From NCBI RefSeq assembly GCF_004118285.1, contig NZ_SDHY01000003.1:310001-374000 (forward strand): a stretch of DNA of 64,000 nt, written 5' to 3'. The position numbers and the translations under genes are program-made. Positions 17,898 through 26,035 of the stretch are shown one piece after another; positions within the stretch are counted from its first letter, which is position 1, and each line of letters opens with the position of its first letter. Source of the stretch: Aquirufa rosea (GTDB lineage Bacteria; Bacteroidota; Bacteroidia; Cytophagales; Spirosomataceae). The notes below the pieces were generated by a model. That model worked only from the letters and a program-made list of their open reading frames with translations. It made no database searches and had not been told where the DNA came from.

Positions 17898-20009
17898 TTA
17901 TAATCTTAGCTGTACTCCCCAATAAATAATTCTTTTTTGAAAATATTCTTCAAAGGAAAATTGGTAATCGGAGCTATAATTCATGGATCTCACATTATCG
18001 CGATTAAACACATTGCTTACCGACAAATAAGCAATCCATGCTATTTTTTTAGATGAAGCAATTTGTCTGCTCAACATGGCGTCTGTCCTCCAATAGGGAG
18101 TGAAACTTTCCTTCGTTTTTGAATCAAATTGAGGGATGAAAATTTGTAATTCGGGAGAGAATTCTGATGAAATAAGTCGGGAGTAATACGTTCCAGCTCT
18201 GAATACATTACTTAAGCTGAGGTCAACTAATTTCCATTTCCATTGCGATTGAGTTCTGATAAAATAGGGAACCTGATAGGGGGATGCTATTGAATTGGTA
18301 CCTAGGTTAATCTGACTCCAATGACTTCCAATACCTATTTCATGTTTTGATTTAGAAAGTAAAATTTGAAAGTTAGATTCAAATCCCCAGGCATGTGATG
18401 CATTTAGTGAAGACTTTTCCGATTTGTAAAAAAGACCAAAGCTCCATTTGTTTAATTCATTTTCTTGAACCCAATCCCATGAAATTTGCTCTGTGAGCAT
18501 AGGGATATAATCTTTTTCATTGGTAAACCAATTGGCTATTTGATTGCTGTAGGCCAAATTCATGTAGGTAGTATTCGGATTGAAAAACCATCTCGAATGT
18601 ATTTGTTTAGACAAATGAGAGGTGTTTAATTGAACCAATTCACTCCACTTTAAACTTAATCCCAATCGTATTCTAGATGATAGGGAATAGTTGTTAGAAA
18701 GAAATACCTCATGTTGTGCTGAAGCCGATCTATTCGAAAACTGAATGGAAGCGGCAGTGGGTCTGTAGTCAAAAGAATAGAGAGGTTTGGTGATTTGATA
18801 GTCAGTTTCGGATAATAGCCATTGATAGCCTAGTTTTATCGTCCAGTTTTCTTTTGGGAACATTTGATAATCAATTCCCGTAAATATTTGCCTTTTCCTG
18901 GGTTGATAGCTGTAGTTTCCGGTACTATCTGCTTGCCGTGATTGACTAAAGCCCAATTTCAATATCCATTGTGATTTTTCTAGCAGCTTTGATAGATGAA
19001 TCGTTTGAGTATGTCTATTTTTTTGATAATTAAAAAGTCCTTGATAGGATGGGTGCTTGAAATTACTGGCATATTTCTCTTTCATGAACAGGCTAAATAG
19101 CTTTATTCGCCATAGATTTTTAGTTTGAAAATAGGCATTCATACCCCAATCACTTTCACTGAAATTAGGGATATCTATCAAGGAGCTTGGATTGATTGAT
19201 TTAAGTAGAGAACTAAATTGATGATGCGCAAAAACATTGATACCATTTTTACCCTTGGCCCAAGGGGTATAATTGATTCCACTCTGAGCCATGCTCAGGT
19301 CTACGTCCACGTGTTGGGGTACAAATGTTTCATTGCTTTGTATTTGAACAATTCCGGTGCTTGCGTTGATGAGTTCAAGCGGTGGATTACTAGGAAAAAT
19401 CAGTAAGTCCTTGATCGTGTTGATGGGAATTAAGCTGAAAGTTCCCAGGCTAGACATTTGGGTAAATTTGATCGGTTCGGGGATGGGAATGTCGTTGATA
19501 TAAATTTGTGTTAACTGAGGATTACTACCTCTAAAGCTAATGGAGGCGGATTCGCCATAGGGACTAGCTGCCGAGGAGGATTGCACGGCTAACAGTGGGT
19601 CAGCTTTGGAAGAGGCATTTAAAACGATATCCAATGAACTTAATTTTTCATTGATAAAATCTTCCGACATAGGTACACTAGCTTTTACTCGTACCTCTGC
19701 CAATGCATGGGGTTGATCCAATTCCATTCGGACAAGTAGTGATTCGTTTTTTAATAGTAGCAGATGTTGTTTTTTATATCCTAACATGGAAACAATTAAG
19801 GTATCAGGAAGACCTTTGGGTAATTCTTTGAAATGAAAATCTCCAATAGAGTCGCTTAATGTGCTTAGTTTGTTTTTGATTAGTTGAAGACTTACATGAT
19901 CTAATTGAAGTCTACGGTAAGAATCGATGACTTTTCCTTTTAGGCTATTTTGAGCCATCAATGGAAAGAGAATTAATAAAAAGCAAATTAGGAGGTAAAA
20001 GCTTTTCAT
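17898..20009 (-). CDS. TonB-dependent receptor of the TOMM cluster
   Basis: Outer-membrane receptor of 703 residues. Signal peptide MKSFYLLICFLLILFPLMAQ, then a carboxypeptidase-like domain at about 23-100 (LKGKVIDSYRRLQLDHVSLQL), and a plug at about 115-235 (ASISFRGSNPQLTQIYINDIPIP, cut here; then INTIKDLLIFPSNPP). A barrel follows, ending in YWGVQLRL with the terminal aromatic/Leu pattern recognised by the BAM machinery. Its ATG overlaps the protease stop as ATGA, so it is translationally coupled to the TOMM genes. It may import the azole peptide (alone or with a metal) or pass it outwards. Direction and ligand are inference. Confidence 0.85.
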   Translation of the reverse strand: MKSFYLLICFLLILFPLMAQNSLKGKVIDSYRRLQLDHVSLQLIKNKLSTLSDSIGDFHFKELPKGLPDTLIVSMLGYKKQHLLLLKNESLLVRMELDQPHALAEVRVKASVPMSEDFINEKLSSLDIVLNASSKADPLLAVQSSSAASPYGESASISFRGSNPQLTQIYINDIPIPEPIKFTQMSSLGTFSLIPINTIKDLLIFPSNPPLELINASTGIVQIQSNETFVPQHVDVDLSMAQSGINYTPWAKGKNGINVFAHHQFSSLLKSINPSSLIDIPNFSESDWGMNAYFQTKNLWRIKLFSLFMKEKYASNFKHPSYQGLFNYQKNRHTQTIHLSKLLEKSQWILKLGFSQSRQADSTGNYSYQPRKRQIFTGIDYQMFPKENWTIKLGYQWLLSETDYQITKPLYSFDYRPTAASIQFSNRSASAQHEVFLSNNYSLSSRIRLGLSLKWSELVQLNTSHLSKQIHSRWFFNPNTTYMNLAYSNQIANWFTNEKDYIPMLTEQISWDWVQENELNKWSFGLFYKSEKSSLNASHAWGFESNFQILLSKSKHEIGIGSHWSQINLGTNSIASPYQVPYFIRTQSQWKWKLVDLSLSNVFRAGTYYSRLISSEFSPELQIFIPQFDSKTKESFTPYWRTDAMLSRQIASSKKIAWIAYLSVSNVFNRDNVRSMNYSSDYQFSFEEYFQKRIIYWGVQLRL

Positions 20010-21169
20010 GGGAATACACTAATGAGATATGGTATAATGATCCAGAGAGCTAATAGGCAATAATAGGCCGTTATGAAGCAGTAGCTCAATACTATATAGC
20101 TAAGATATAGGTAGTCTTTACCTGTAATAGCAATTTCATTTCGATGAAAGAAATTTGATTTCCATTTTTGGAAAGATCGGCTTGCTTCATGAAAAAGGGC
20201 TGGTTCTCCCATCCATTCCGTAAGTAGGAAATAGCCATCAGTTCCTGGAATAAAGGGGATCGCATTGAATAGAATTCGAAATGCGATGAAGCACTGTAAT
20301 ATTTTCCAATGGGAAATCCATGTTATATCTGATATTTGTTGTAGAATGACATTGATTCCAACAAGCAAAGAAATGTCGAAGAAAATACCTGCCGTAATGA
20401 CCGTGATGCGGTGTTTTTGATTTTCCCAAAAATGTAATGAATTGGTATTGATGTGCACAAAGGGGATAAATCCCAAGACCAATGAAAATCCTAAATCAGC
20501 TACTAATCCACCATATTTTAGATAAATGAGATAATGAGCAAACTCATGTAAAAAGGTGGTAAACAGTAATCCAGAAATCAGAAATGGTAATAAAAGTTGA
20601 TTACTATGTAAATCTATGTCTAACCACTTTTGTACATATCCATCAATAAATAAAAGAGGAAATATACCAGCCAATAATAAAAATAGTGTTAATAATTGGC
20701 CTGCTAATTGGACCCATTTTTTTTGAGCTATAAATTCCATCCAGGATTTCTCTAATGGGATTTTAGCGATTTTGTAAAAGCGCAAATTGCCCTTTCCAAT
20801 GAATTCTATGGGTATGGAAAGGAAGTAAAAGCATTGGCTTAGGATAAGTTTCCAAGCAGAAAAGTGTGCTTTCTGATTGGCTGATTTTTGTAAAAGGTAA
20901 ATTTTAAAGGCATCTTCTGTCATCAATAGCCCTATTTCTTCCGAGTATTGAATTAAATCTTGAAGAACATTTTCCTCTGCCTCGAAATTCTTGGATATAA
21001 ATTCCAAGCTGAGTTGGCAATCCTTGTGGGTCACGAGATGATTCAGTATTTCCCATTCCACTTGGCTGATGAGTATTAAAGTATCTTTCCAGGTATGTTT
21101 AAAATAAAGATCACCAGCGCTTTTGTTGCTGTAAATCAACTTAAAATCAGGGTTCAAGAGGTAGTTCAT
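20006..21169 (-). CDS. M50/site-2-protease-like membrane metalloprotease of the TOMM cluster
   Basis: Protein of 387 residues. The first 90 residues look like a small winged-helix or PqqD-like region (WKDTLILISQVEWEILNHLV). Several membrane helices follow. The zinc motif FLHEFAHYLIYLKYGG (His208, Glu209, His212) and the second motif NAIPFIPGTDGYFLL (Asn302, Pro305, Asp311-Gly312) match the M50 arrangement HExxH plus NxxPxxxxDG. In this setting it could remove the leader peptide or help export, as membrane proteases do in other peptide clusters; this is inference. Its start overlaps the sagB-like stop and its stop overlaps the receptor start. Confidence 0.78.
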   Translation of the reverse strand: MNYLLNPDFKLIYSNKSAGDLYFKHTWKDTLILISQVEWEILNHLVTHKDCQLSLEFISKNFEAEENVLQDLIQYSEEIGLLMTEDAFKIYLLQKSANQKAHFSAWKLILSQCFYFLSIPIEFIGKGNLRFYKIAKIPLEKSWMEFIAQKKWVQLAGQLLTLFLLLAGIFPLLFIDGYVQKWLDIDLHSNQLLLPFLISGLLFTTFLHEFAHYLIYLKYGGLVADLGFSLVLGFIPFVHINTNSLHFWENQKHRITVITAGIFFDISLLVGINVILQQISDITWISHWKILQCFIAFRILFNAIPFIPGTDGYFLLTEWMGEPALFHEASRSFQKWKSNFFHRNEIAITGKDYLYLSYIVLSYCFITAYYCLLALWIIIPYLISVFP

Positions 21170-22002
21170 ATTCCTTTACCTAATGAGAGTGCTAAAAGTG
21201 TAACTTGACTTGGATGTTTATATCCAATTAATCGTGCCATTGATTCATCGTCAAACCCACCAATGGCACAGCTGGCAAGTTCTAATGATGCGCTTGCCAA
21301 ATACATGGCCTGAGTTATTTCACCAGCCTCGATCATGGCCCATCTAATGCCTCTATTTAAGTATTTGAAACAGGATCTCTCCAGTTCAGCACCTAGAATA
21401 ATAAACGCACTAGCATGAGCATAAGCAATGTCATTTTTTTGATGAGTGAACAATGATTTATTCAAATTTTGATTTAAGTCTTCCGCACTTGAAAACTTAT
21501 GTATTAGTTTTAGCTTGAAGGAAAAAATATCATATAAGAAAATTCCAATGGGGAGTTTCTCTATATGTTGGTTAATAAGATATACATCGATGGGGTAAAG
21601 CCCACCTCCCGACGGGATATTTCTTCTAGGAGGTATCAGCATAGCAGGGTCATAATGTTGGGTGATGGAATAGCTTAATTGAAGAAAATGGGAGAGTTCT
21701 TGGAGGCTGATGTGCTCATCAGATTTATAATTTCTCTGACTAATTCTCAATTGATTTAACTGATGTAAAGCCTCGGCTAAGGGGGCTAATTCTTGAGTAT
21801 TTAGTAATTCGAATTCTTCGCAAAAGCCCATTTCATAGCTATGCTGGCTGATATTTCGCATGAAGTATTCGCTAGACATTACAGCGTGTAATCGCTCACT
21901 GTATTCTTTTGCTTGATAGCTATACAGCTTACTTTGTTCCAAAAAGTCATAAGAGACATCGGAAATACAGGGTTCAAATAATAGATTTCTAAGCTTGTTC
22001 AT
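21166..22002 (-). CDS. sagB: SagB-type azoline dehydrogenase (nitroreductase fold)
   Basis: FMN-dependent dehydrogenase of 278 residues. It would oxidise thiazolines and oxazolines to thiazoles and oxazoles after cyclodehydration. Motifs seen: PPRRNIPSGGGLYPIDVYL (residues about 124-142), which is the SagB version of the flavin loop, and RGIRWAMIEAGEITQAMYLASASLELASCAIGGFDDE, cut to the key part RWAMIEAGEITQAMYLAS, with the terminal GYKHPSQVTLLALSLGK. Its presence implies aromatic azoles rather than azolines in the product. Four bases separate it from the TPR gene upstream, and it overlaps the M50 gene by four. Confidence 0.88.
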   Translation of the reverse strand: MNKLRNLLFEPCISDVSYDFLEQSKLYSYQAKEYSERLHAVMSSEYFMRNISQHSYEMGFCEEFELLNTQELAPLAEALHQLNQLRISQRNYKSDEHISLQELSHFLQLSYSITQHYDPAMLIPPRRNIPSGGGLYPIDVYLINQHIEKLPIGIFLYDIFSFKLKLIHKFSSAEDLNQNLNKSLFTHQKNDIAYAHASAFIILGAELERSCFKYLNRGIRWAMIEAGEITQAMYLASASLELASCAIGGFDDESMARLIGYKHPSQVTLLALSLGKGI

Positions 22003-22006
22003 GGCA

Positions 22007-22726
22007 TTATAATTTGAAATGTTGAAAGGAGGTATTTTCAGGGAACTTGGTTTTGGCTTCCTGTAAATACTGCTGCGCTTTCGATTTTTGATTTTCCTCT
22101 TTCAAGAATCGAATGAGGTATAAATACGATTCGGAGAAACCCCATTGAGGTTCTTTAGTATGGATGAGAGGGTTTTGAAATAAGTGGATGGCTTTAGTTA
22201 AATTAGCTTCAACCCGTTTTCTCCCTCCATAAATTTTGGGAGTATAATAATCGTAAATAGCTAATGCATAATATGCTCTTGGGTTTTGAGGATTGAGTTC
22301 GATGGCTCTTTCGGCTAGCTTGCCGACCTTTCCAGCTTTGATGGGTAAAAGGAAAACATTGGTGAAGTTTAATTTTAGACCATCAATCAATGATTGTAGG
22401 GCAACTACCTCTGAGTTTGTTTGATTTATTTTTCCTAATAATTTGGTAGCATGCTCCAGGCATTGTTCCGCTTTTTTTTCTTCTGAAGGATTTGAAAGCT
22501 TGTAATTAAAATAGTCCATGTAATGGGCGTAAGCATTCCAATAGTAGTACTGATAATCGTTGATAGGATGGCTATTCATAAAAGAAATGATTTTTTGAAG
22601 ACTATCTTTGGGTGTTTTCCAAGTGATTTTTTGAATTTCTTGAAGCATAGTTTCCATGTTGCCTTGTGATTTGCTGAACCAAGGGAAAAGTAGGAATAAC
22701 GATAGAATTAAGACTGTTTTTTTCAT
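22007..22726 (-). CDS. Exported TPR-like protein of the TOMM cluster
   Basis: Protein of 239 residues with a signal peptide (MKKTVLILSLFLLFPWFSKSQG) and then helical repeats of TPR type. The clearest repeat is about 145-180 (LAERAIELNPQNPRAYYALAIYDYY), and a second lies near AKQYLQEAKTKFPENTSF-like text at the end. It is predicted to be periplasmic. It sits inside the operon between YcaO and the SagB-type dehydrogenase with gaps of 3 and 4 bases, so it is expected to serve the same system, perhaps as a scaffold for export or receptor function. I do not recognise a specific family. Confidence 0.75.
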   Translation of the reverse strand: MKKTVLILSLFLLFPWFSKSQGNMETMLQEIQKITWKTPKDSLQKIISFMNSHPINDYQYYYWNAYAHYMDYFNYKLSNPSEEKKAEQCLEHATKLLGKINQTNSEVVALQSLIDGLKLNFTNVFLLPIKAGKVGKLAERAIELNPQNPRAYYALAIYDYYTPKIYGGRKRVEANLTKAIHLFQNPLIHTKEPQWGFSESYLYLIRFLKEENQKSKAQQYLQEAKTKFPENTSFQHFKL

Positions 22727-22729
22727 GAC

Positions 22730-24013
22730 TTATGGGAATGGATGAGGGTATTGAGTAAATAAAGTTTCACCTGATGTTACATTTAAATTTTTTAAGAAAG
22801 GTTGGCTATGTATTCCGGTTAGTAAATTCCATTCGGGGACAATTACTCGTACTACCTCAAACCCTTGTGATTGCACATCTTCCGTACTTAATGGAACCGC
22901 GAGAATATATCGTAGATCAAGCTGACTAATTTCTTGCCAAGACTGAATACTTTTGGCCCTTTTATTTATTGTTGGAATAAATGATTCTTTGTTTATTGCT
23001 GCTTGTAGGACTACCGATTTTTTTCTCCATTCAGGAAATTTATTATAGAAGGCAAAATGCTTGTCAAAACTATCAATACCTCTACAATCATCTTTATCCT
23101 GAATCCAATTCTCAGGTTTTTGGCTCAATCCAATCGCATATTCCACGCCTTGGTAGGCCTCTAAACAGGCTTTTATAATGGATTCATCTTTGCTAAATCG
23201 GGTAGCACAACCCATCGATTGGAATAATTTGCCTTTATAGGGGAAGTAAAGAATAACTAAATGGGTTTCAATCGGACTGAGAGGTGAGAGGTCAAATAGC
23301 ATGATGTGCACTCTCTTGTTTCCAAAAAGATGCTGGATTTTTTCGTGTGAAAATATTTGTAAGACCGCCTCTTGATTTAGTCTTGGTATATGGTGAATCC
23401 AATGATTTTGTCGATACCAGAATTCTGAAAAAGCATGACGTTCGGCACATTCTAAAAATCCACCTACCAGGGCCTCTTCCATATTTCGACCCGCTGAAAT
23501 TCCAGTGGAGGTTTGAAGAGTAAACTGTTTATTTTCATCAAACGAGGTGTCATGGGGGAGATAAACAGCAAAAGCAGGAATCCATATTAATTTATCTCCA
23601 AGGATATTTTTACATTTAACCCAACTGATTTTATCATCTTCGCTTATGATTCGATAGGGGAAGTTAGGCTTGTATTGGTCCTTGTGGAAAGGAATAAATA
23701 GTTCAAGGGGTAAATGGGGTATATTTTTATGTTTTAGTTCCACTTCACTAGCCATCAGTAAATCTGCCTTATTTTGATGCGATGCAGCATATCTTTCGAC
23801 CCATTCACCGATGGCACTATTTTTTGCTGCTATGGGACTGAAACCTATACCCGAACCTTGAATAAAGGAAGTATTAGATGCTAAATGGTCTAAATGATTT
23901 GCTTCGACATAGCATTGGTATAATCCCTCAGGCAAGCATCTTCTGGTAGGAATGGCGTAGGTATTCCCATGAATTAAATCACTTTTTGCCGCAGCTTCTT
24001 TGGATTGGGTCAT
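22730..24013 (-). CDS. YcaO-domain azoline cyclodehydratase
   Basis: ATP-dependent YcaO enzyme of 427 residues that activates the peptide backbone to form azoline rings at Cys, Ser and Thr. The ATP/Mg regions are visible: GSGIGFSPIAAKNSAIGEWV (about 53-72), STGISAGRNMEEALVGGFLE with ECAERHAF, and MGCATRFSKDESIIKACLEA. The protein ends in YPHPFP, which is the PxPxP C-terminus typical of azoline-forming YcaO proteins (last five residues). It lies 4 bases after the E1-like gene, the partner it needs for leader recognition. A role in thioamide formation is possible for other YcaOs, but the SagB partner argues against it. Confidence 0.92.
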   Translation of the reverse strand: MTQSKEAAAKSDLIHGNTYAIPTRRCLPEGLYQCYVEANHLDHLASNTSFIQGSGIGFSPIAAKNSAIGEWVERYAASHQNKADLLMASEVELKHKNIPHLPLELFIPFHKDQYKPNFPYRIISEDDKISWVKCKNILGDKLIWIPAFAVYLPHDTSFDENKQFTLQTSTGISAGRNMEEALVGGFLECAERHAFSEFWYRQNHWIHHIPRLNQEAVLQIFSHEKIQHLFGNKRVHIMLFDLSPLSPIETHLVILYFPYKGKLFQSMGCATRFSKDESIIKACLEAYQGVEYAIGLSQKPENWIQDKDDCRGIDSFDKHFAFYNKFPEWRKKSVVLQAAINKESFIPTINKRAKSIQSWQEISQLDLRYILAVPLSTEDVQSQGFEVVRVIVPEWNLLTGIHSQPFLKNLNVTSGETLFTQYPHPFP

Positions 24014-24017
24014 AGCT

Positions 24018-24884
24018 TTAGGAATTAAAGAGAATGGATTGATTCTGATGGCTACAAATATTACAGTGTGGCACCTTAAGGATTTTTAGTTTTTGTATTT
24101 CCCAATTGCGAGGATTTACTAACACACTTTGACCAATTAGAGTGGAGTAGGTGCGATCTGAAATAAAAAATGACATCATTTCTTGATGTAAGAAGTTGAC
24201 AAACGCAGGATAGTAAATCTTACTTTTTAGGACAGGGCTATATATACTTTCTCGGTCTTGATTTGTAGCAAGCCGTTTAAATGCTTGTGGATTCTTAAGC
24301 TGAACTTGTTTTCTGCTCGCAAAACAATTCAAACAGGGACTATTCACTTCAGAGTATATCATTGGCCCAATTGTAAAAGTATTACGATCAATTTCCGCAT
24401 AAAGCAGTGGGATATTTAAATGATAGCTTTGTTGTGCTAGTCGATCTACCCGCTCTCGATGAGGGAATAATGAACCTATGTAGAGTATGATATCAGATTC
24501 ATCGATTTTTTCCTCGTATACATAGCAGAAAGTGCCTAAACTTATTTCATTCAATGAATCAATTATGGGCTGAATTTGGTCAGACGATGATAAATCAATT
24601 GTAAGGTGTATTTTGATGGATCTACCAGCATTTTCTTTTTGGATAATTTGCTTTTCCAGCATCCAATTCCATAATTCATGAAAGACCTCTTGATCATGTT
24701 CAAAAAGCTCTTTATGCTGTTCAAAAATGGTTTTCGGGGTCAAATTCTCTTTGATGCCTTGTAGTATATCTTTTATCAAAGGGGTAGATTCCCCCTGAAT
24801 TTCAATCAGGTTTTGATCGCCATCAACGATGTATAAGGTATTGGAGCCACAAAATATGGCTTGGTGGGTGATGGTAGTTTTCAT
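24018..24884 (-). CDS. E1/ThiF-like cyclodehydratase partner (TOMM C/F-type protein)
   Basis: Protein of 288 residues from the ATG at 24884 (MKTTITHQAIFCGSNTL). The N-terminal 85 residues look like a RiPP recognition element-type winged helix (NLIEIQGESTPLIKDILQGI). The middle holds a degenerate E1-like fold (SDIILYIGSLFPHRERVDRL, IPLLYAEIDRNTFTIGPMI). Two Cys pairs, PCLNCF (Cys184/187) and HCNIC (Cys274/277), form the tetracysteine zinc site of TOMM cyclodehydratase partners. It should bind the leader and present the core to YcaO. An ATG at 24938 is in frame but lies upstream of the hairpin and inside the precursor gene's end, so it was not chosen. Confidence 0.82.
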   Translation of the reverse strand: MKTTITHQAIFCGSNTLYIVDGDQNLIEIQGESTPLIKDILQGIKENLTPKTIFEQHKELFEHDQEVFHELWNWMLEKQIIQKENAGRSIKIHLTIDLSSSDQIQPIIDSLNEISLGTFCYVYEEKIDESDIILYIGSLFPHRERVDRLAQQSYHLNIPLLYAEIDRNTFTIGPMIYSEVNSPCLNCFASRKQVQLKNPQAFKRLATNQDRESIYSPVLKSKIYYPAFVNFLHQEMMSFFISDRTYSTLIGQSVLVNPRNWEIQKLKILKVPHCNICSHQNQSILFNS

Positions 24885-24900
24885 TAGTGGTATGTATTTA

Positions 24901-24931
24901 ATAAAAATGGGTGGAGATGTTCTCCACCCAT
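24901..24931 (-). terminator. Hairpin with T-run between precursor and modification genes
   Basis: Perfect 11-bp stem ATGGGTGGAGA (24907-24917) and TCTCCACCCAT (24921-24931) with a TGT loop. On the minus strand it is followed by TTTTAT. It lies 9 bases after the precursor stop and 22 bases before the E1-like start. RiPP clusters often place a leaky terminator or RNA-stabilising hairpin here so that the peptide gene is expressed far above the enzymes; that role is inferred. Confidence 0.7.
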
Positions 24932-24939
24932 TGATCAAC

Positions 24940-25092
24940 TTATGCTGTCGCTTCAGCTGGGTTGTCGTTGTTTGACTTGCAGCAAGTGCAAGTGCAGGTA
25001 CAAGTAGAACCAGCTAATGCCACTTCATTTGATCCACCAAATGAAGCATCTCTGTTTTCTAAAACAGTCAGGGTTAATTTTAACTTTTTCAT
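24940..25092 (-). CDS. TOMM precursor peptide (50 residues, core STCTCTCTCC)
   Basis: Short gene of 51 codons with ATG at 25092-25090 and TAA at 24942-24940. The leader starts MKKLKLTLTVLENRDASFGG and continues to residue 28 (SNEVALAG). Residues 29-38 are STCTCTCTCC: five Cys, four Thr and one Ser in an unbroken run, all of which can form azole rings. The tail after Lys39 is SNNDNPAEATA. Possible cleavage points are the Gly-Gly at 19-20 or Ala-Gly at 27-28. It is the first gene of the cluster, and its neighbours encode the matching enzymes. The opposite-strand frame over the same bases has no such logic. I know of no described peptide with this core. Confidence 0.88.
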   Translation of the reverse strand: MKKLKLTLTVLENRDASFGGSNEVALAGSTCTCTCTCCKSNNDNPAEATA

Positions 25093-25288
25093 TGTGTTAA
25101 GGGTTAGGTTGATTGAATTATTTCGAAGGCAATTTCAAGAAAAAGTTCAGATTAGCCAAGGCATGTCAAGCCCTTTAGATGACAATATCAATTTCTAGAT
25201 AATTTTATATAAGAGGAGGCTGATAATTCAAATTGGAATGAGTTTTTTCCAATAAGTTTGAAAAGTCAAATCAAAAGATTGATAAAAT

Positions 25289-26035
25289 TTAAGCATGAAA
25301 TCCTGCCAAGGCCAGCATTCTACCCGTAATACCTTGTTCTTTTCTATGTGAAAAGAAGTGCTCGTTGTGCTCAACAGTACACCAAGGCGAAATTTCTATC
25401 TGAGTAATTCCCAATTCATTGAGTTGAATTACCTGGTGTTTTTTGAGATCTACATGCCATTTATCTTGAAACAATTGTTTACAGGAGGATGAAAATTGAG
25501 CAGCTACTTCATCCCCTACTTCAAAATGGGTAAGGCTGATGCATGGACCTATGTAAGCAAGGATATCTTGAGCTTGGCAACCGTATTTTGAAAGAAGTAA
25601 TTGAGCTGTTTTTGCTACAATGCACAAAACAGAGCCTTTCCAACCGGCATGTATAGCCGCAGTTATTTTTTGATTCTGATCTACCAGAAGAACTGGGCAG
25701 CAATCGGCTATGCCAACCGCCGAGAAAATATTCGGTGTAGTGCTTATGATGGCATCAAAACCTTGAGCATAATTTGGCTCGCTACATTCCCAAATTACAT
25801 CTTGATGAGTTTGGAAAGATCTAGCTAGATGTGCAGGATCAATGCCTATGTTTTGGCATAAAAGAAGCAAGTTTGCCTGAATATTTGTAGGATGATCTTC
25901 GGTATGAACTCCTAAATTTAAAGACTGATAGGGGGAGGGGCTTTTTCCTCCGTGGCGGGTACTGACACCCGCCACTAATTGAGGAATATTTTTAAAAATT
26001 TCCGGTTTAATGAATAAATCGGAATGATTAATCAT
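25289..26035 (-). CDS. pgeF: Peptidoglycan editing factor PgeF / multicopper-type purine nucleoside phosphorylase (YfiH family)
   Basis: Protein of 248 residues of the YfiH/YlmD family. Diagnostic segments are GVSTRHGGKSPSPYQSLNLG, ARSFQTHQDVI, GIADCCPVLLVD (metal-binding Cys), AAIHAGWKGS (metal-binding His) and YIGPCISLTHFEVG. Members hydrolyse or phosphorylise purine nucleosides, and in E. coli correct peptidoglycan composition. The start overlaps the stop of the gluconate-dehydrogenase-subunit-like gene by 8 bases, so it ends that operon. It is separated from the TOMM precursor by 196 bases with no recognised promoter motif. Confidence 0.93.
   Translation of the reverse strand: MINHSDLFIKPEIFKNIPQLVAGVSTRHGGKSPSPYQSLNLGVHTEDHPTNIQANLLLLCQNIGIDPAHLARSFQTHQDVIWECSEPNYAQGFDAIISTTPNIFSAVGIADCCPVLLVDQNQKITAAIHAGWKGSVLCIVAKTAQLLLSKYGCQAQDILAYIGPCISLTHFEVGDEVAAQFSSSCKQLFQDKWHVDLKKHQVIQLNELGITQIEISPWCTVEHNEHFFSHRKEQGITGRMLALAGFHA

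Larger units (their letters stand above)
17898..25092 (-). other. TOMM (azole-modified RiPP) biosynthetic gene cluster
   Basis: Seven genes read in one direction: precursor peptide, E1-like cyclodehydratase partner, YcaO, TPR-like exported protein, SagB dehydrogenase, M50 protease, TonB-dependent receptor. Junctions after the first are 4, 3 and 4 bases apart, and the last two overlap as ATGA, so a single mRNA is likely. A hairpin separates the precursor gene from the rest. YcaO, E1-like and SagB proteins together define an azoline/azole-forming machine. The receptor, the TPR protein and the absence of an ABC exporter set this apart from the streptolysin S layout. Confidence 0.88.

Noticed and set aside
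24973-25009. Simple repeat of AAGTGC-like units
   Set aside because: The repeat is the Cys-Thr codons of the precursor core in frame with a mixture of ACT/ACC and TGC/TGT, and it is bounded by a proper leader and stop, so it is coding rather than a microsatellite.
24962-25198. 78-codon plus-strand frame over the precursor region
   Set aside because: It is the complement of the precursor peptide gene; the Val/Gln repeats come from the Cys-Thr codons read backwards, and no start context or family supports it.
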